64,000 nt of DNA from Parabacteroides timonensis (GCF_900128505.1 NZ_LT669940.1:232489-296488), one strand, 5' to 3'. Shown: positions 6,414 to 15,004, counted from the stretch's first letter. A program made the numbers and translations. The notes: generated from the letters alone by a model not told the origin.

Positions 6414-7938
6414 CACTTTAAAACAGGCACAGGAAAGATGGAAACAGTTGTCGGAAACGATACAAAACATGTCTACCGTCAATGCCGCCGAAACAAAAGC
6501 AACCCAAATCGCACGTATCGAGCGTGCCCGAAAAGATTATGCCTATTTTGTCGAATACTATTATCCCCATTATTGCACGGACAGGGAAACGGGAAAAGTA
6601 ACACAATCCGCAAAATTCCACATAGAAGCCGCAAAGAGGATATTAAAAACACGCGATTTAAAAGCTGTATTCAAGTGGGCACGCGGGCATGCCAAATCCA
6701 CACACATGGACGTAATGATACCTATGTGGCTGATGTGTCAAAAACAACGGCAGATACACGTAATGGTATTGGTTGGAAAGTCCGAAGATAACGCAAAAAC
6801 GCTGCTCGGGGATATACAGGCGGAATTACAATACAACAAACGGTATATTCACGACTTCGGGGCGCAATACAATGCCGGGAATTGGCAAGACGGTGAATTT
6901 GTAACCCGCAACGGGGTTGCTTTCTTCGCCCGCGGCCGCGGACAAAGCCCCCGCGGGCTTCGCTACCGGAACCGCCGCCCGGATTACATCGTTATTGACG
7001 ACCTCGACGACGACGAACTGTGTGAAAATGATACCCGCGTTAAAAAGATTACCGAATGGGTGAAGGAAGCCTTGTTCGGGGCTTTTGGGGCGGAAGGCGG
7101 CCGTTTTATTATGGTGGGTAACCTTATCAGTAAATGCAGCGTACTGGCTAATATCGCGGCGTCAAAAGGCGTATTCGTCAGTCAGGTGAATGTACTGGAT
7201 AAAAACGGCAAGCCCTCCTGGCCGGAATACTGGACGGCAGAACGTATCAAGGCCAAACGTGAATTTATGGGGTACAGGGCATTTGAAAAAGAATACATGA
7301 ATAATCCCATAAAGGAAGGTTCGGTTTTTCGCAAAGACTGGATTAAGTTTAAAAAGATGTTTCCGCTTGACCGGTACGACAAAATCGTGGCTTATTGCGA
7401 CCCGTCTTTTAAAGGTTCAACGCAAAACGACTACAAGGCGATAAAAGTATGGGGTAAGATTGGTACAGAATTGCATCACATCAAAGCATTTGTTCGCCAG
7501 TGCAGCGTGTCGGAAATGGTACGCTGGTTCTACGACCTGCACGAAAGTTTGCCCGAAGGGGTTATTTGCGAATACTACATTGAAGCCAATTTTCTTCAGG
7601 ACATTCTTTTGGATGAATTTACAACGGAAGGAAAGCTACGGGGCTACCAATTACCCATACAGGCCGACAAGCGTAAAAAGCCGGATAAATTCGGCCGTAT
7701 CGAAGCAGTTTCGCCCCTTTGGGAGCGTGGCTTTGTCTTTTATAACGAAGCCATGCAAAACGATCCCGATATGTTGGCCGGGATAGAACAGACCCTTTCA
7801 ATCGAAAAAGGAAGCCGGACACATGACGATGCACCGGACGCCGACGAAGGGGCTATTTATATCCTGCAAAAATATACAAGAGTACAAGAGTATCAACCCA
7901 GCTTCGGTATGCGCCGGAGCCCTAAAAATTCATGGTAA
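6403..7938 (+). CDS. Terminase large subunit (Mu gp28-like)
   Basis: A 511-aa motor-nuclease that drives DNA into the prohead and cuts it. The ATPase half has a Walker A-like FKWARGHAKST (Lys98) and a Walker B-like YIVIDDLDDDE (about 195-205). The RNase H-like nuclease half contains IVAYCDPSFKGS, with Asp333 as a probable metal ligand, and a late acidic cluster, DDAPDADEGA. Length and motif order are as expected for the family. In Mu-type phages packaging starts at the inserted prophage end and takes host DNA with it. It lies between the small subunit (overlapping) and a 76-aa gene that begins one base after its stop. Confidence 0.9.
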   Translation: MATNTLKQAQERWKQLSETIQNMSTVNAAETKATQIARIERARKDYAYFVEYYYPHYCTDRETGKVTQSAKFHIEAAKRILKTRDLKAVFKWARGHAKSTHMDVMIPMWLMCQKQRQIHVMVLVGKSEDNAKTLLGDIQAELQYNKRYIHDFGAQYNAGNWQDGEFVTRNGVAFFARGRGQSPRGLRYRNRRPDYIVIDDLDDDELCENDTRVKKITEWVKEALFGAFGAEGGRFIMVGNLISKCSVLANIAASKGVFVSQVNVLDKNGKPSWPEYWTAERIKAKREFMGYRAFEKEYMNNPIKEGSVFRKDWIKFKKMFPLDRYDKIVAYCDPSFKGSTQNDYKAIKVWGKIGTELHHIKAFVRQCSVSEMVRWFYDLHESLPEGVICEYYIEANFLQDILLDEFTTEGKLRGYQLPIQADKRKKPDKFGRIEAVSPLWERGFVFYNEAMQNDPDMLAGIEQTLSIEKGSRTHDDAPDADEGAIYILQKYTRVQEYQPSFGMRRSPKNSW

Positions 7939-7939
7939 T

Positions 7940-8170
7940 ATGATTAAGTTATTCAAAGAAATTATTCTGAATTACAGAGTAAAAAGAGCCGTCAAGATGG
8001 CAAAAGAATTATCACAAGTGAGCAAACGCAAGTACATCGTTTTGATGGTGGCCGGTGTTCCCAGAGTCTATTCCAAACAGGAATTAAAAAGCCTGATTGC
8101 AAGGCGTGTTTTTAAAAAAGGCACTACTATTCAAGACTTGGAAAGACGTGCAATTCTTATAACCGCATAG
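7940..8170 (+). CDS. Small basic phage protein
   Basis: A 76-aa protein, MIKLFKEIILNYRVKRAVKM and onward, rich in Lys/Arg, starting one base after the terminase stop. The N terminus is an amphipathic helix and the C-terminal half reads as a short alpha/beta unit (YIVLMVAGVPRVYSKQELKS). It is the genuine start of a frame that is also open upstream inside terminase. I recognise no family. Position between terminase and the gp36-like gene suggests a head or packaging accessory role, unproven. Confidence 0.6.
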   Translation: MIKLFKEIILNYRVKRAVKMAKELSQVSKRKYIVLMVAGVPRVYSKQELKSLIARRVFKKGTTIQDLERRAILITA

Positions 8171-8173
8171 CCT

Positions 8174-8593
8174 ATGTTTCTAACAGAGAACGACTATATC
8201 GTAACATCGGCGGACGCTCTGACTATCTTCCAACAAAGTACGCCGGAAAAACGCGAACAGGCCGAAAAAATGGCTGTCGAAGAAATTGCCGGTTATCTGC
8301 GTAGCCGGTACGATACCGACAAAGTATTTTCCGCGGTAGGCAAAAAACGGAACGACATAATCGTTATGTACGCCTGTGATATAACGTTGTATCATCTTAT
8401 CTCATGGCTGCCAAATAAAATGGGGCGCGAAATAAGAAAGGAGCGTTACGACCGCGCGATAAAGTGGCTGGAAGAAGTACAGACCGGAAAGGTCACACCG
8501 GACTTGCCAACCTTCACCGGTGAGGACGGCGAAGAAGATATTTATAACCCTGTAAAATGGGGGTCAGGAAAAAGTAACACTTACATTTGGTAA
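8174..8593 (+). CDS. Mu gp36-like protein (DUF1320)
   Basis: A 139-aa protein with the DUF1320 pattern: an N-terminal MFLTENDYIVTSADAL, a helical EMAVEEIAGYLRSRYD-type core, a central YACDITLYHLISWL helix and RYDRAIKWLEEVQTGKV. In Mu this family (gp36) belongs to the head/neck gene group and is probably a head-tail connector. Here it sits in the rightward block just upstream of the portal gene, 3 nt after the 76-aa gene. The acidic C-terminal tail (FTGEDGEEDIYNPVKWGSGK) looks flexible. Family call is fairly secure; exact role is known only by analogy. Confidence 0.8.
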   Translation: MFLTENDYIVTSADALTIFQQSTPEKREQAEKMAVEEIAGYLRSRYDTDKVFSAVGKKRNDIIVMYACDITLYHLISWLPNKMGREIRKERYDRAIKWLEEVQTGKVTPDLPTFTGEDGEEDIYNPVKWGSGKSNTYIW

Positions 8594-8595
8594 CA

Positions 8596-9834
8596 ATGGG
8601 TAGTAAAAAACGCAATATAAACAACAGCCTGTCTATTGGCGGGTATAATCTTGCAAGGGAAAGCGACCGGAAACGGCTTAATTCCATGCTGGTGGAACTG
8701 AAGCTGCAAGCCGATGCCTTGACACAAAAAGACCTGAAAAACTGGCGTCAGGCATGGCAAATGGCATTGAATATCGAAAACCCGCGACGCGGCCCGCTGT
8801 ATGATATTTATACAGATATAGAGGCTGACCTTCACTTGACCGGTTGCGTCGGTCAGCGCAAGGGCTTCACGCTGAAAAAAAGTTTCAAGCTGGTAGATGC
8901 GAAGGGTAAGGAAAAGGAAGAAGCTACGGCCCTGTTTGAAACAGGCTGGTTCAAAGATTTAATCGGCTATATTTTGGATAGCCGCTATTGGGGGCATTCG
9001 CTTATACAGTTGGGCGATGTCATATCCGTCGACGGAAAAATGCGCTACAAAGACGTTGAATTAGTGCCGCGTAAACATGTTATTCCCGAATACGGGGCTA
9101 TCATCCGCGAACAGGGTGACGAATGGAAAAACGGTTTTGATTACCGGGAAGGCCCTTTGTCCGATTGGGTTATTGAAGCCGGAAAACCGAAAGACCTCGG
9201 ATTATACCTGAAGGCGGCACATCAGGCAATTCCCAAAAAGAACATGCTGGCCTATTGGGATCAGTTCGGAGAAATATTCGGCATGCCGATTAGAATTGCC
9301 AAGTCAACGGCACGCGACCCCAAAGATCGGTCGCGCATTGAAAACATGCTGGCTTCTATGGGAGCCGCCGCATGGGGCTTGTTTCCCGAAGGAACCGAAA
9401 TAGACATAAAGGAAACAACCCGCGGCGATGCGTTTAACGTGTACGATAAACGCGTCGAACGGGCCAACAGCGAAATAAGCAAGGGGCTGCTGAATCAGAC
9501 AATGACAATCGACAATGGCAGTAGTTTGTCGCAGTCTGAAGTACACCTTGAAGTATTTGAAAATGTTGTCGAAAGCGACGCGGATTTGGTCAAGGATATA
9601 GTAAACGACCAGCTTATACCGCGTATGGTTAAGCATGGGTTCCCGATAAAAGGGTTACGTTTTATATATGACGAAAGTATAGACTACACGCCGGAACAGC
9701 AGGTTTCATTTGAAACAATGATTGTAGACCGGTTTGAAGTCGACCCCAAATACTTTATAGATAAGTATAATATCCCTATCATTGGTAAAAAGCAGGTTCC
9801 GACACAACCACTTTCAAGACCTTTTTTCGACTAA
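8596..9834 (+). CDS. Portal protein (DUF935, Mu gp29-like)
   Basis: A 412-aa protein of the DUF935 portal family. Visible hallmarks include NIENPRRGPLYDIYTDIEAD near the start, a central DSRYWGHSLIQLGDV, the LAYWDQFGEIFGMPIRIAKS segment, and QTMTIDNGSSLSQSEVHLEV in the C-terminal third. The portal dodecamer forms the DNA entry ring at one vertex and binds terminase. I set the start at ATG 8596, three codons after an in-frame TTG. It follows the gp36-like gene by 2 nt and precedes MuF, the standard Mu order. Confidence 0.9.
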   Translation: MGSKKRNINNSLSIGGYNLARESDRKRLNSMLVELKLQADALTQKDLKNWRQAWQMALNIENPRRGPLYDIYTDIEADLHLTGCVGQRKGFTLKKSFKLVDAKGKEKEEATALFETGWFKDLIGYILDSRYWGHSLIQLGDVISVDGKMRYKDVELVPRKHVIPEYGAIIREQGDEWKNGFDYREGPLSDWVIEAGKPKDLGLYLKAAHQAIPKKNMLAYWDQFGEIFGMPIRIAKSTARDPKDRSRIENMLASMGAAAWGLFPEGTEIDIKETTRGDAFNVYDKRVERANSEISKGLLNQTMTIDNGSSLSQSEVHLEVFENVVESDADLVKDIVNDQLIPRMVKHGFPIKGLRFIYDESIDYTPEQQVSFETMIVDRFEVDPKYFIDKYNIPIIGKKQVPTQPLSRPFFD

Positions 9835-9848
9835 GCCCCACCGATTAC

Positions 9849-11150
9849 GTGGGGCTGCATGGTAGGGCGGCAGAAGTGTACAAAGGTGGCGACCTTGTTT
9901 TATCCGCAAAGGATTACCCGGATATTTCAGGTGTTGAAGCGGCGTTCGACAAGGCGATAGAATGGTTGCACGATAAACGCGTATTCGGGGCGGCCATGCT
10001 TCGCGACGACGCAATCGCCGGGCTGATTGAGGAAACAGCGTCTTTTCTCTCCAAAGGCATAGAACGGGGGTTGGGTGAAAGTTCGCCATCTGAAGCAATG
10101 GTAAACAGTTTACACGAAAGCGTTGGTGTTTTCAGCGGGTTCAAGACATTTCACGAAATGAAAGAAGCCGCAGGTATGTTGCTGGACGAAAGCGGAAATA
10201 TAAAGCCGTTTGAACAGTATTATAAGGACGTTCAAACATTGAATGATACTTATAATAAATTCTACCTGAAAACCGAATATGACTTTACCGTAGCAAGCAG
10301 CGAAATGGCAGCCCGCTGGGAAGAACAGCAGGACGACGGAGGCGGTCGGTATTTACTTCAATACCGGACGGTAGGGGATAACAAAGTAAGAAAGGAACAT
10401 CGCGCTTTGGAAGGTATCACCCTGCCAAGCAGCGACCCGTTTTGGGATAGCTATTACCCGCCAAATGGCTGGCGTTGTCGCTGTACCGTTACAAAAGTAC
10501 GTGCGGCCAAATATCCGGCAACCGATAGCAAAGAAGCCATGACGGCCGGAGAAAAGGCGACTGAGGGGAAGTACGCCGAAATGTTCCGCTTTAATCCCGG
10601 AAAGCAAAGGGCTGCTTACCCGGCTTACAATACATATACAATCAGCAAATGTTCTGTATGCAAAAAAGGTAATGTGAAGCTGGGTAAAGTACCAAGCAAT
10701 GAACTTTGTGCCGCGTGCCCGATCATCCGGGAATGCGCCGGAGATATGGCCAAATCACAGACTGCCATTGAGCGTAAGCACTACCTGAGGGAAATGCAGC
10801 CGCTTCTAAAAAAGAAAGTCACGCTGGAGATTGACGGGATGCAGAAAAGTATCGGATTCCGAAAGGAAGGGAACGAGCATCTATATAGTGATACGTTTGG
10901 CCGATCGTCAGTCCTAAAGAAAGACCATTTGTCCGAACTGGATAAAGTGCTGGAAAAAGCGGTTTATGTGAGAACGTCGGATTCGCTCAGCCATGAACGA
11001 AAAGATAAAATCAAACGGTTCTATTATCTGAAATCAGAGATAGAAGGCAAAACTGTTTATTTGAATGTGGCAGAAACGGACGAAAAGTCGAAAAAAGGTG
11101 TTATTTGGCACAATCGCTTCCTGTATTCGATTACGGACAAGATAAAATGA
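9849..11150 (+). CDS. MuF minor head protein with C-terminal nuclease-toxin-like domain
   Basis: A 433-aa protein. Residues about 60-240 are a phage MuF/SPP1 gp7 head morphogenesis domain with the signature ending YYPPNGWRCRCTVTKV. A Cys-rich insert follows (CSVCKK, LCAACPIIREC; about 263-297), probably zinc-binding. The last about 110 residues (IGFRKEGNEHLY to RFLYSITDKIK) resemble the phage barnase/EndoU/colicin-E5/RelE-like nuclease domains often fused to MuF proteins as virion-delivered toxins. I place the start at GTG 9849, 14 nt after the portal stop; no ATG is available in frame upstream. MuF identity is strong, the toxin call is moderate and rests on layout and on the characteristic ending. 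Confidence 0.8.
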   Translation: MGLHGRAAEVYKGGDLVLSAKDYPDISGVEAAFDKAIEWLHDKRVFGAAMLRDDAIAGLIEETASFLSKGIERGLGESSPSEAMVNSLHESVGVFSGFKTFHEMKEAAGMLLDESGNIKPFEQYYKDVQTLNDTYNKFYLKTEYDFTVASSEMAARWEEQQDDGGGRYLLQYRTVGDNKVRKEHRALEGITLPSSDPFWDSYYPPNGWRCRCTVTKVRAAKYPATDSKEAMTAGEKATEGKYAEMFRFNPGKQRAAYPAYNTYTISKCSVCKKGNVKLGKVPSNELCAACPIIRECAGDMAKSQTAIERKHYLREMQPLLKKKVTLEIDGMQKSIGFRKEGNEHLYSDTFGRSSVLKKDHLSELDKVLEKAVYVRTSDSLSHERKDKIKRFYYLKSEIEGKTVYLNVAETDEKSKKGVIWHNRFLYSITDKIK

Positions 11151-11214
11151 AAGCACCCATTGGCGCCGTCTTAGGTTCCAAGACCAGGTGTGGCCACACA
11201 ATGAATGCTTTCAT
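11147..11214 (+). ncRNA. Hairpin-rich spacer after the MuF gene, possible structured RNA
   Basis: Outer arms ATGAAAGCA (11147-11155) and TGCTTTCAT (11206-11214) pair perfectly. After a 2x2 internal loop CATTG (11158-11162) pairs with CAATG (11199-11203). Inside are two more hairpins: GTCTTaGGttCCAAGAC (11168-11184) and GTGTggccACAC (11188-11199). This makes a three-way-junction-like fold beginning at the MuF stop codon. No poly-T follows, so it is not a simple terminator. I recognise no known RNA class. Confidence 0.45.
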
Positions 11215-11252
11215 AGCGCAAATATACAATTAATAATCTAAAACCCAATCTT

Positions 11253-11810
11253 ATGAACGGAAATTTCAGAAAAGAAGTAATCGACCGGTCTTTGGATGAT
11301 ATAAAGGTAGAATTAGACGAAGAGTTCGACCGAAATTTTGAACGTAAATCTTTCTTTGATGAACAGAAGTGGCCCGAAAGGAAGTTTGACGACGGTGTCG
11401 GCTCATTAATGCAGCGCACCGGCGGATTACGCAAAAGCATCAGTTCCCGGAAGCGGGGAGCGGAACTGGCGTACACTTCACACAAACCATACGGACGCAT
11501 TCACAACGAAGGCGGAGAAATAAAGGTTACCCGTAAGATGAAGGGGTATTTCTTCGCAAAGCTGAAAGAGATTGAAAGCGGGTACAGCTATAAGAAAAAC
11601 GGCGAAAAACGGGATAACAAACGCAACCGGACGTTATCGGATAAAGAAAACTTTTACAGGGCTATGGCTTTGAAAAAGGTTGGTTCTACAATCACCATAC
11701 CGGAACGCCGCTTTATCGGCAATAGTAAAACAACAGATAAGATTATACGCGAAATCGCAGAACAAAATATTGACGATTATTTTAAACGGCATAATATTAT
11801 TACAAAATGA
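11253..11810 (+). CDS. Phage virion morphogenesis / tail completion protein (Mu gpG-like)
   Basis: A 185-aa protein with the phage_tail_S/gpG pattern: FDEQKWPERKFDDGVGSLM, then RTGGLRKSISSRKRGAEL, then YGRIHNEGGEIKVTRKMKGY, and near the C terminus TIPERRFIGNS. These blocks recur in proteins that complete the head-tail joint in P2- and Mu-type phages. The ATG at 11253 lies 102 nt after the MuF stop, the only sizeable gap in the rightward block, and that gap holds a structured repeat region. The stop overlaps the next start (ATGA). Confidence 0.85.
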   Translation: MNGNFRKEVIDRSLDDIKVELDEEFDRNFERKSFFDEQKWPERKFDDGVGSLMQRTGGLRKSISSRKRGAELAYTSHKPYGRIHNEGGEIKVTRKMKGYFFAKLKEIESGYSYKKNGEKRDNKRNRTLSDKENFYRAMALKKVGSTITIPERRFIGNSKTTDKIIREIAEQNIDDYFKRHNIITK

Positions 11811-12349
11811 GAAAAGATGTATATCAGGCATTAAAAAAACGCCTTAGCCGGCTTATTATTGATGAAGGGGGAAATATAATATTTCTATCAGAAGAACGGC
11901 TTCAGGCTGTTATAGAAAGTGGAGATAAGCCAAATTACGCTATAAAACACATCGCCCTTTGGAACAGGCAGGTTGAATTTATAGAAGAAGAAAGTATATT
12001 TGCCATGCCGGCCGTTTTCATTGAATTTGGTAAAATTAGCTGGCGGACACAAACCAACGGATTACAGGACGCAGACCTTACAATAGGGCTTCATGTGGTA
12101 ACAAACGCTGTACCTGAAGGGTTCGACGGTGACACTTTCCATCTTGATTTATTGGATAAAATAAACCGTTGTTTATACGGCTTCAGTACAGAACAGTTAG
12201 GTTCTTTGGAACGGACGGCTTCTATTCCGTGCCACGACCACGAAGAAATATTCGATAATACGGAAGTCTTTAAATGTTTGGTACATGATAATTCGGCAGT
12301 CAAAAAAATGATGAAGCTACCCACTATGCCGAATATCGCCGTTCATTAA
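11807..12349 (+). CDS. Tail terminator-like protein (Mu gp37-like position)
   Basis: A 180-aa protein overlapping the upstream gene by four bases and ending the rightward block. The middle, WRTQTNGLQDADLTIGLHVV and the following DGDTFHLDLLDKINRCLYGF, resembles small neck/tail-terminator proteins with an alternating beta/alpha fold. In Mu the gene after gpG encodes gp37, which caps the tail tube. The stop overlaps by four bases the end of a converging early gene. Assignment is by position plus fold impression. Confidence 0.6.
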   Translation: MRKDVYQALKKRLSRLIIDEGGNIIFLSEERLQAVIESGDKPNYAIKHIALWNRQVEFIEEESIFAMPAVFIEFGKISWRTQTNGLQDADLTIGLHVVTNAVPEGFDGDTFHLDLLDKINRCLYGFSTEQLGSLERTASIPCHDHEEIFDNTEVFKCLVHDNSAVKKMMKLPTMPNIAVH

Positions 12350-12615
12350 AACAGGGACAGTTGCAACGCTTCCTGTTTAGCAATAACAGCAGGGTTTGCG
12401 GCCGCATTTATATAGTTATAGAAAGTCTTTTCCGATATACCATAAATAGGCCAAATATACTTGCGCCAAATCGCCCGGTTGGATAAACCGGTTTTTGCGT
12501 ATTCGTCGTATATTTCATTTACTTCCTTAACGCGTTTTGCGTATGAACAGCCTGTTAAACTCATGTATTGCGGATTTAGAACAAATACAAAATTATCAAT
12601 TAAACGCCGTACCAC
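12346..12615 (-). CDS. Early phage protein with HTH-like segment
   Basis: An 89-aa basic protein, last gene of the leftward early operon and converging with the rightward virion block. It contains AKTGLSNRAIWRKYIWPIYG followed by ISEKTFYNYIN, which looks like a helix-turn-helix of the resolvase/transposase-associated type. Proteins of this size and wording are common in Bacteroidales transposable phages, but their role is unknown. DNA binding is plausible, perhaps in late gene control, since it is the promoter-distal early gene next to the late block. That is inference. Confidence 0.6.
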   Translation of the reverse strand: MVRRLIDNFVFVLNPQYMSLTGCSYAKRVKEVNEIYDEYAKTGLSNRAIWRKYIWPIYGISEKTFYNYINAAANPAVIAKQEALQLSLF

Positions 12616-12672
12616 AAAAGAAAAGCGGGATAAATTTACTTATCCCGCTTTCCGTAAAGTGGCAACATCACT

Positions 12673-13155
12673 TTAAAGCATCAGAATTGAATTATACGTT
12701 GCCATTATAGCGGCTATTTCAATCCAAAACATCCAGTTCTTTTCCCGGCTAAATCCGGCAACACATAAAAAAAAGGCAAAAGAAAGCAGGGACAACCACC
12801 AAAAGTCGGCCGCGAAACACCATATTTGAGAAAACAGACAACAGATAACCGCCGCAGTATAATGCACTGCATTTGTCAGGCTTTCTTTGAATTGTGCCGC
12901 CGTACCAACGAAAGCCAAGCCTGCGGCAGAGAGAAAGCAGGTAAACTGATAACCTTCCGGTGTCACATTCAGCCAACCGGGTAGCAAGAAACCGCCAACA
13001 CCGTAACAAAATGCAGTAAACAGCCAGCCCAACCCTTTTCTTTTTTCCTCTAAAAGATAGTAGGTGTTGCTAATAGACCACGGAATGCCAAACATAAAAA
13101 CAATACTGCCAATATACAGCAGAAATATTGCTATTGATGCGAAAATTAAGTTCAT
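12673..13155 (-). CDS. Multi-spanning phage membrane protein
   Basis: A 160-aa, very hydrophobic protein with about five membrane segments (roughly 3-25, 42-60, 70-87, 97-112, 115-155) and many Trp, Phe and Cys residues. No family is recognised. It lies in the early operon, 8 nt after the DUF2786 gene. Small polytopic early proteins of temperate phages often act in superinfection exclusion, but nothing here proves that. Note the terminal part FWIEIAAIMATYNSILML. Confidence 0.6.
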   Translation of the reverse strand: MNLIFASIAIFLLYIGSIVFMFGIPWSISNTYYLLEEKRKGLGWLFTAFCYGVGGFLLPGWLNVTPEGYQFTCFLSAAGLAFVGTAAQFKESLTNAVHYTAAVICCLFSQIWCFAADFWWLSLLSFAFFLCVAGFSREKNWMFWIEIAAIMATYNSILML

Positions 13156-13162
13156 GGGATTA

Positions 13163-13873
13163 TTATTTTATTGCTTTGTTGATATTAGTATTCTTTCCGT
13201 CACAATAACCATTGTAAAAAGCCTCTGCTATATCTTTCTTTTTCGTTTTAGGGGCTTTTCTTTCGACAGATGCATAACTACGCATATAGTCATTTATCAG
13301 TTGATTATGACAAACAACAAGCGATTTTTCCTGCACTTCGTTTGCTTTTGCTTCAATGGTTAGTTTTTCCCTTAGTCCATAGGCACAACCATTCAGGTAC
13401 GAAATAATATATTTGCGTTTATACTTTTCTGTTCGTATAGCCCCACGTTTGCCGTTTGCAAATTCTTTATACCTGACCGGAGCCAATTTGCGGAAGATAC
13501 TGCGCAGCATATCATATAAATAGATAACCGTTGAAGTATTTGCTTCTGTTCCTACTACAATCATATTTGTTTGACCGGAAATCAGGAAAACTTTGCAGTA
13601 ATTAAATTCACATATAACATTCATAAGCAAGCGTTTCCAAAGGCCGTATGTGTCTTTAAAACTAATATTTCCGGTTCTTTGTACCCGCAAAGACTCTTTT
13701 CTTTCTTCCGGGTTAATATCCATCAATGACAAATTATATTGTGTCAACAGTCGACTAATCGCAGCCGCAGCGGCATTTGCTTCACCTTCTGACCCGATTT
13801 TTTGGGCTGATTGTTGAAGGCGCATTAACTTTTTCAGTCTTTCAACTATTTTATTTGGTACTTCTGTTTCCAT
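13163..13873 (-). CDS. DUF2786-domain protein
   Basis: A 236-aa protein. The first 50 residues carry the DUF2786 signature: a helix with LMRLQQSAQKIGSEGEANAA, then ISRLLTQYNLSLMDIN. The remaining part (WKRLLMNVICEFNYCKVFLI, and a basic region with GAIRTEKYKRKYIISYLNGC) corresponds to the companion domain usually found behind it. DUF2786 proteins are frequent in phages and plasmids and are thought to act on nucleic acid, with no demonstrated activity. It lies mid-way in the leftward early operon, between the membrane protein and a 90-aa gene. Confidence 0.75.
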   Translation of the reverse strand: METEVPNKIVERLKKLMRLQQSAQKIGSEGEANAAAAAISRLLTQYNLSLMDINPEERKESLRVQRTGNISFKDTYGLWKRLLMNVICEFNYCKVFLISGQTNMIVVGTEANTSTVIYLYDMLRSIFRKLAPVRYKEFANGKRGAIRTEKYKRKYIISYLNGCAYGLREKLTIEAKANEVQEKSLVVCHNQLINDYMRSYASVERKAPKTKKKDIAEAFYNGYCDGKNTNINKAIK

Positions 13874-13915
13874 TTTATTCCTTTTAATTTTGCTTATATT
13901 CGCTGTTTTTTAGGG

Positions 13916-14188
13916 TTAAACTATCAATTTTAATCTATATCCAAAATCTTTCGTATTCTCATCTTTCCCTATCAAATGGGAATATAATTCATCCATGATG
14001 ATATAAAATATCACTTTGGGTAGAGGCTTTTGAAGGTAATTCAAGAAGGCTTCAAACAATATATGTTTCGGGATTACTTCTTTTGTCTCTTCAAAACATT
14101 CATTCAGTGGCTTAAATGATAAGCCGTGCTTTTGGGGATTTGTCAGCAATTCTTTGTATGCGCTGACTGTTTCGGGTGATAGTACCAT
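13916..14188 (-). CDS. Small early phage protein, unknown
   Basis: A 90-aa protein, acidic to neutral and mostly helical, beginning MVLSPETVSAYKELLTNPQK. I recognise no domain. It is separated from the next gene upstream by 12 nt and from DUF2786 downstream by 42 nt, so it is part of the early operon. Codon use and spacing support a real gene. Confidence 0.55.
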   Translation of the reverse strand: MVLSPETVSAYKELLTNPQKHGLSFKPLNECFEETKEVIPKHILFEAFLNYLQKPLPKVIFYIIMDELYSHLIGKDENTKDFGYRLKLIV

Positions 14189-14200
14189 TTTCGTTATTTT

Positions 14201-14467
14201 TTAGTTCATAACTTGTTCCATCCATTCGATAGCCTCTTCGATGGAAGTAACCATCCTAAACTCTCTGGTAACACAATACCTCATATACTGACAACAAAGT
14301 TCCGCGTTATCGTCAAAATAAATGTTGTATGCTCCATTATCGTTCGCTCCGGTACAGGCTATCCCCAATTCCAAAGCCTTTCGCACATTATCTTTATCAC
14401 AGGACATATAGGCGTGGAGATCTCTACTACAACCTTTGCAACCCCTTAATCTTACCAATGGCTCCAT
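14201..14467 (-). CDS. Small Cys-rich early phage protein
   Basis: An 88-aa protein with seven Cys residues, including an N-terminal CKGC and a later AELCCQYMRYC, and a helical C terminus with SIEEAIEWMEQVM. The Cys pairs suggest metal binding. It shares the early operon with two clearer zinc-knuckle genes at 14757-15241. Function unknown. Confidence 0.55.
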   Translation of the reverse strand: MEPLVRLRGCKGCSRDLHAYMSCDKDNVRKALELGIACTGANDNGAYNIYFDDNAELCCQYMRYCVTREFRMVTSIEEAIEWMEQVMN

Positions 14468-14484
14468 ATTCGTTATTTTTTAAA

Positions 14485-14745
14485 TTAAAAGTTTAGAAAA
14501 GCATATACGCCTGCGTTACACAAAGTGGCAATAATTAACCCCCTATCGCCTTCTGCCGGGCCTATATTCAAACTTTCGCTTACACCCGAAGGGATGGTAA
14601 CAATTTCATCCCCACCAATCAAACAGAAGCCGGCAGAAACAATTTTCATTCCTTCTATATTCACCATATTATGTGTTACATGGTCGGGAAAAAGAACCGG
14701 CATTTTTAAGCCGGTTCCTTCTTGTTCAAATATGACATACTTCAT
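14485..14745 (-). CDS. Small early phage protein, unknown
   Basis: An 86-aa, beta-prone protein beginning MKYVIFEQEGTGLKMPVLFP. The phrase HNMVNIEGMKIVSAGFCLIG looks like a compact sheet fold. The upstream gene starts only 11 nt away. I do not recognise a family, and there is no catalytic signature. Real by spacing, coding quality and operon context. Confidence 0.55.
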   Translation of the reverse strand: MKYVIFEQEGTGLKMPVLFPDHVTHNMVNIEGMKIVSAGFCLIGGDEIVTIPSGVSESLNIGPAEGDRGLIIATLCNAGVYAFLNF

Positions 14746-14756
14746 ATAAGCCTATT

Positions 14757-14981
14757 TTAAAGCGTTTCCGGCACGAATGCCATCACATAGGTTACAACAT
14801 CACAGGTGACTATTACGCGCCCTGAACCTTTGCATTGTTCGCAAATATGGCCGTCTATGATACCGCGGCCGTCACACACCTTGCAAGCTACTACATGCGG
14901 CGGAATAGTCCTTGTTCTTTTTATCCCTTTGGGTTCTTGCGTTTCCTTTGGCTTTCTAAATCTGTCTAAAATGTTTCCCAT
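14757..14981 (-). CDS. Small DnaJ-type zinc-finger phage protein
   Basis: A 74-aa protein holding two CxxCxGxG-type knuckles, VACKVCDGRG and ICEQCKGSG, as in the DnaJ central domain, after a basic N-terminal arm (FRKPKETQEPKGIKRTRT). Zinc binding by four cysteines is expected. Phages of this group often carry one or two such tiny proteins of unknown role beside DUF3164. The next gene upstream (15005-15241) has a related pair of knuckles, so the two may be diverged copies. Confidence 0.6.
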   Translation of the reverse strand: MGNILDRFRKPKETQEPKGIKRTRTIPPHVVACKVCDGRGIIDGHICEQCKGSGRVIVTCDVVTYVMAFVPETL

Positions 14982-15004
14982 ATCGTTTTATTATTTTAAT
15001 ATTA

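Noticed and set aside
11147..11214. tRNA or tRNA-like gene in the spacer after MuF
   Set aside because: It has stems but no CCA end, T-loop consensus or 7-bp acceptor/anticodon arrangement.
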